Positions 5,846-5,862 of a DNA stretch of 5,862 bases are shown here, one piece after another. This DNA is from Clostridium sp. UBA4108. Its GTDB lineage: Bacteria; Bacillota; Clostridia; Clostridiales; Clostridiaceae. A program made the position numbers and the translations under genes. The stretch's first letter is position 1. Each line of letters opens with the position of its first letter. The notes beneath the pieces are model-generated. The model was not told the origin of the DNA, searched no databases, and worked only from the letters and a program-made list of their open reading frames with translations. The stretch is from contig DFXM01000046.1 in assembly GCA_002381695.1 (NCBI GenBank), positions 241,638-247,499 on the forward strand, written 5' to 3'.

Positions 5846-5862
5846 TTACTCACAAACCGTTT

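Noticed and set aside
1..5862. Mobile element or CRISPR array
   Set aside because: No transposase, integrase or cas gene and no regularly spaced repeats are present; the two edge dyads alone do not establish an element.

Overview
The window looks like chromosomal DNA from a low-GC, strictly anaerobic Firmicute, most likely a Clostridium of the amino-acid-fermenting kind. The evidence is very AT-rich sequence with AT-rich codon use, AGGAGG-type ribosome binding sites, an oxygen-sensitive glycyl radical enzyme and a sigma-54 regulator of the RocR/PAS type. The species cannot be named from this sequence alone. All four genes lie on the minus strand, so transcription runs from high to low coordinates.

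Layout in transcription order: (1) 5724-5038, a membrane-anchored DUF218 (YdcF/SanA-like) protein, probably unrelated to the rest and possibly beginning upstream at a non-standard start. (2) 4881-3475, a sigma-54-dependent activator with PAS, AAA+ and Fis-type HTH domains. (3) A 145-bp control region holding an 18-bp-arm perfect palindrome (3429-3469) and a clear -24/-12 promoter (3363-3377). (4) 3329-2427, a glycyl-radical-enzyme activase (radical SAM with two ferredoxin-type clusters). (5) 2422-62, a glycyl radical enzyme that matches trans-4-hydroxy-L-proline dehydratase (HypD) over its full length and at every substrate-pocket residue I can recall.

How they work together (inference): the PAS regulator senses a small molecule, plausibly hydroxyproline or a product of it. 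It binds upstream of the -24/-12 promoter and drives sigma-54 RNA polymerase to transcribe the activase-dehydratase pair. The activase installs the glycyl radical at Gly761. The dehydratase then turns trans-4-hydroxy-L-proline into pyrroline-5-carboxylate, which is reduced to proline by a ProC that must be encoded elsewhere. Proline can then feed Stickland fermentation.

The core system is a known enzyme family. The less ordinary signals are regulatory. The palindrome may serve both as the regulator's terminator and as its upstream activating site. The activase start must be moved inward because the longest reading frame runs through the promoter. A second inverted repeat sits in the regulator leader. 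A nearly identical 31-bp dyad element occurs in inverted orientation at both ends of the window. No gene-free stretch exceeds about 160 bases, and I saw no RNA genes, CRISPR arrays or insertion sequences.
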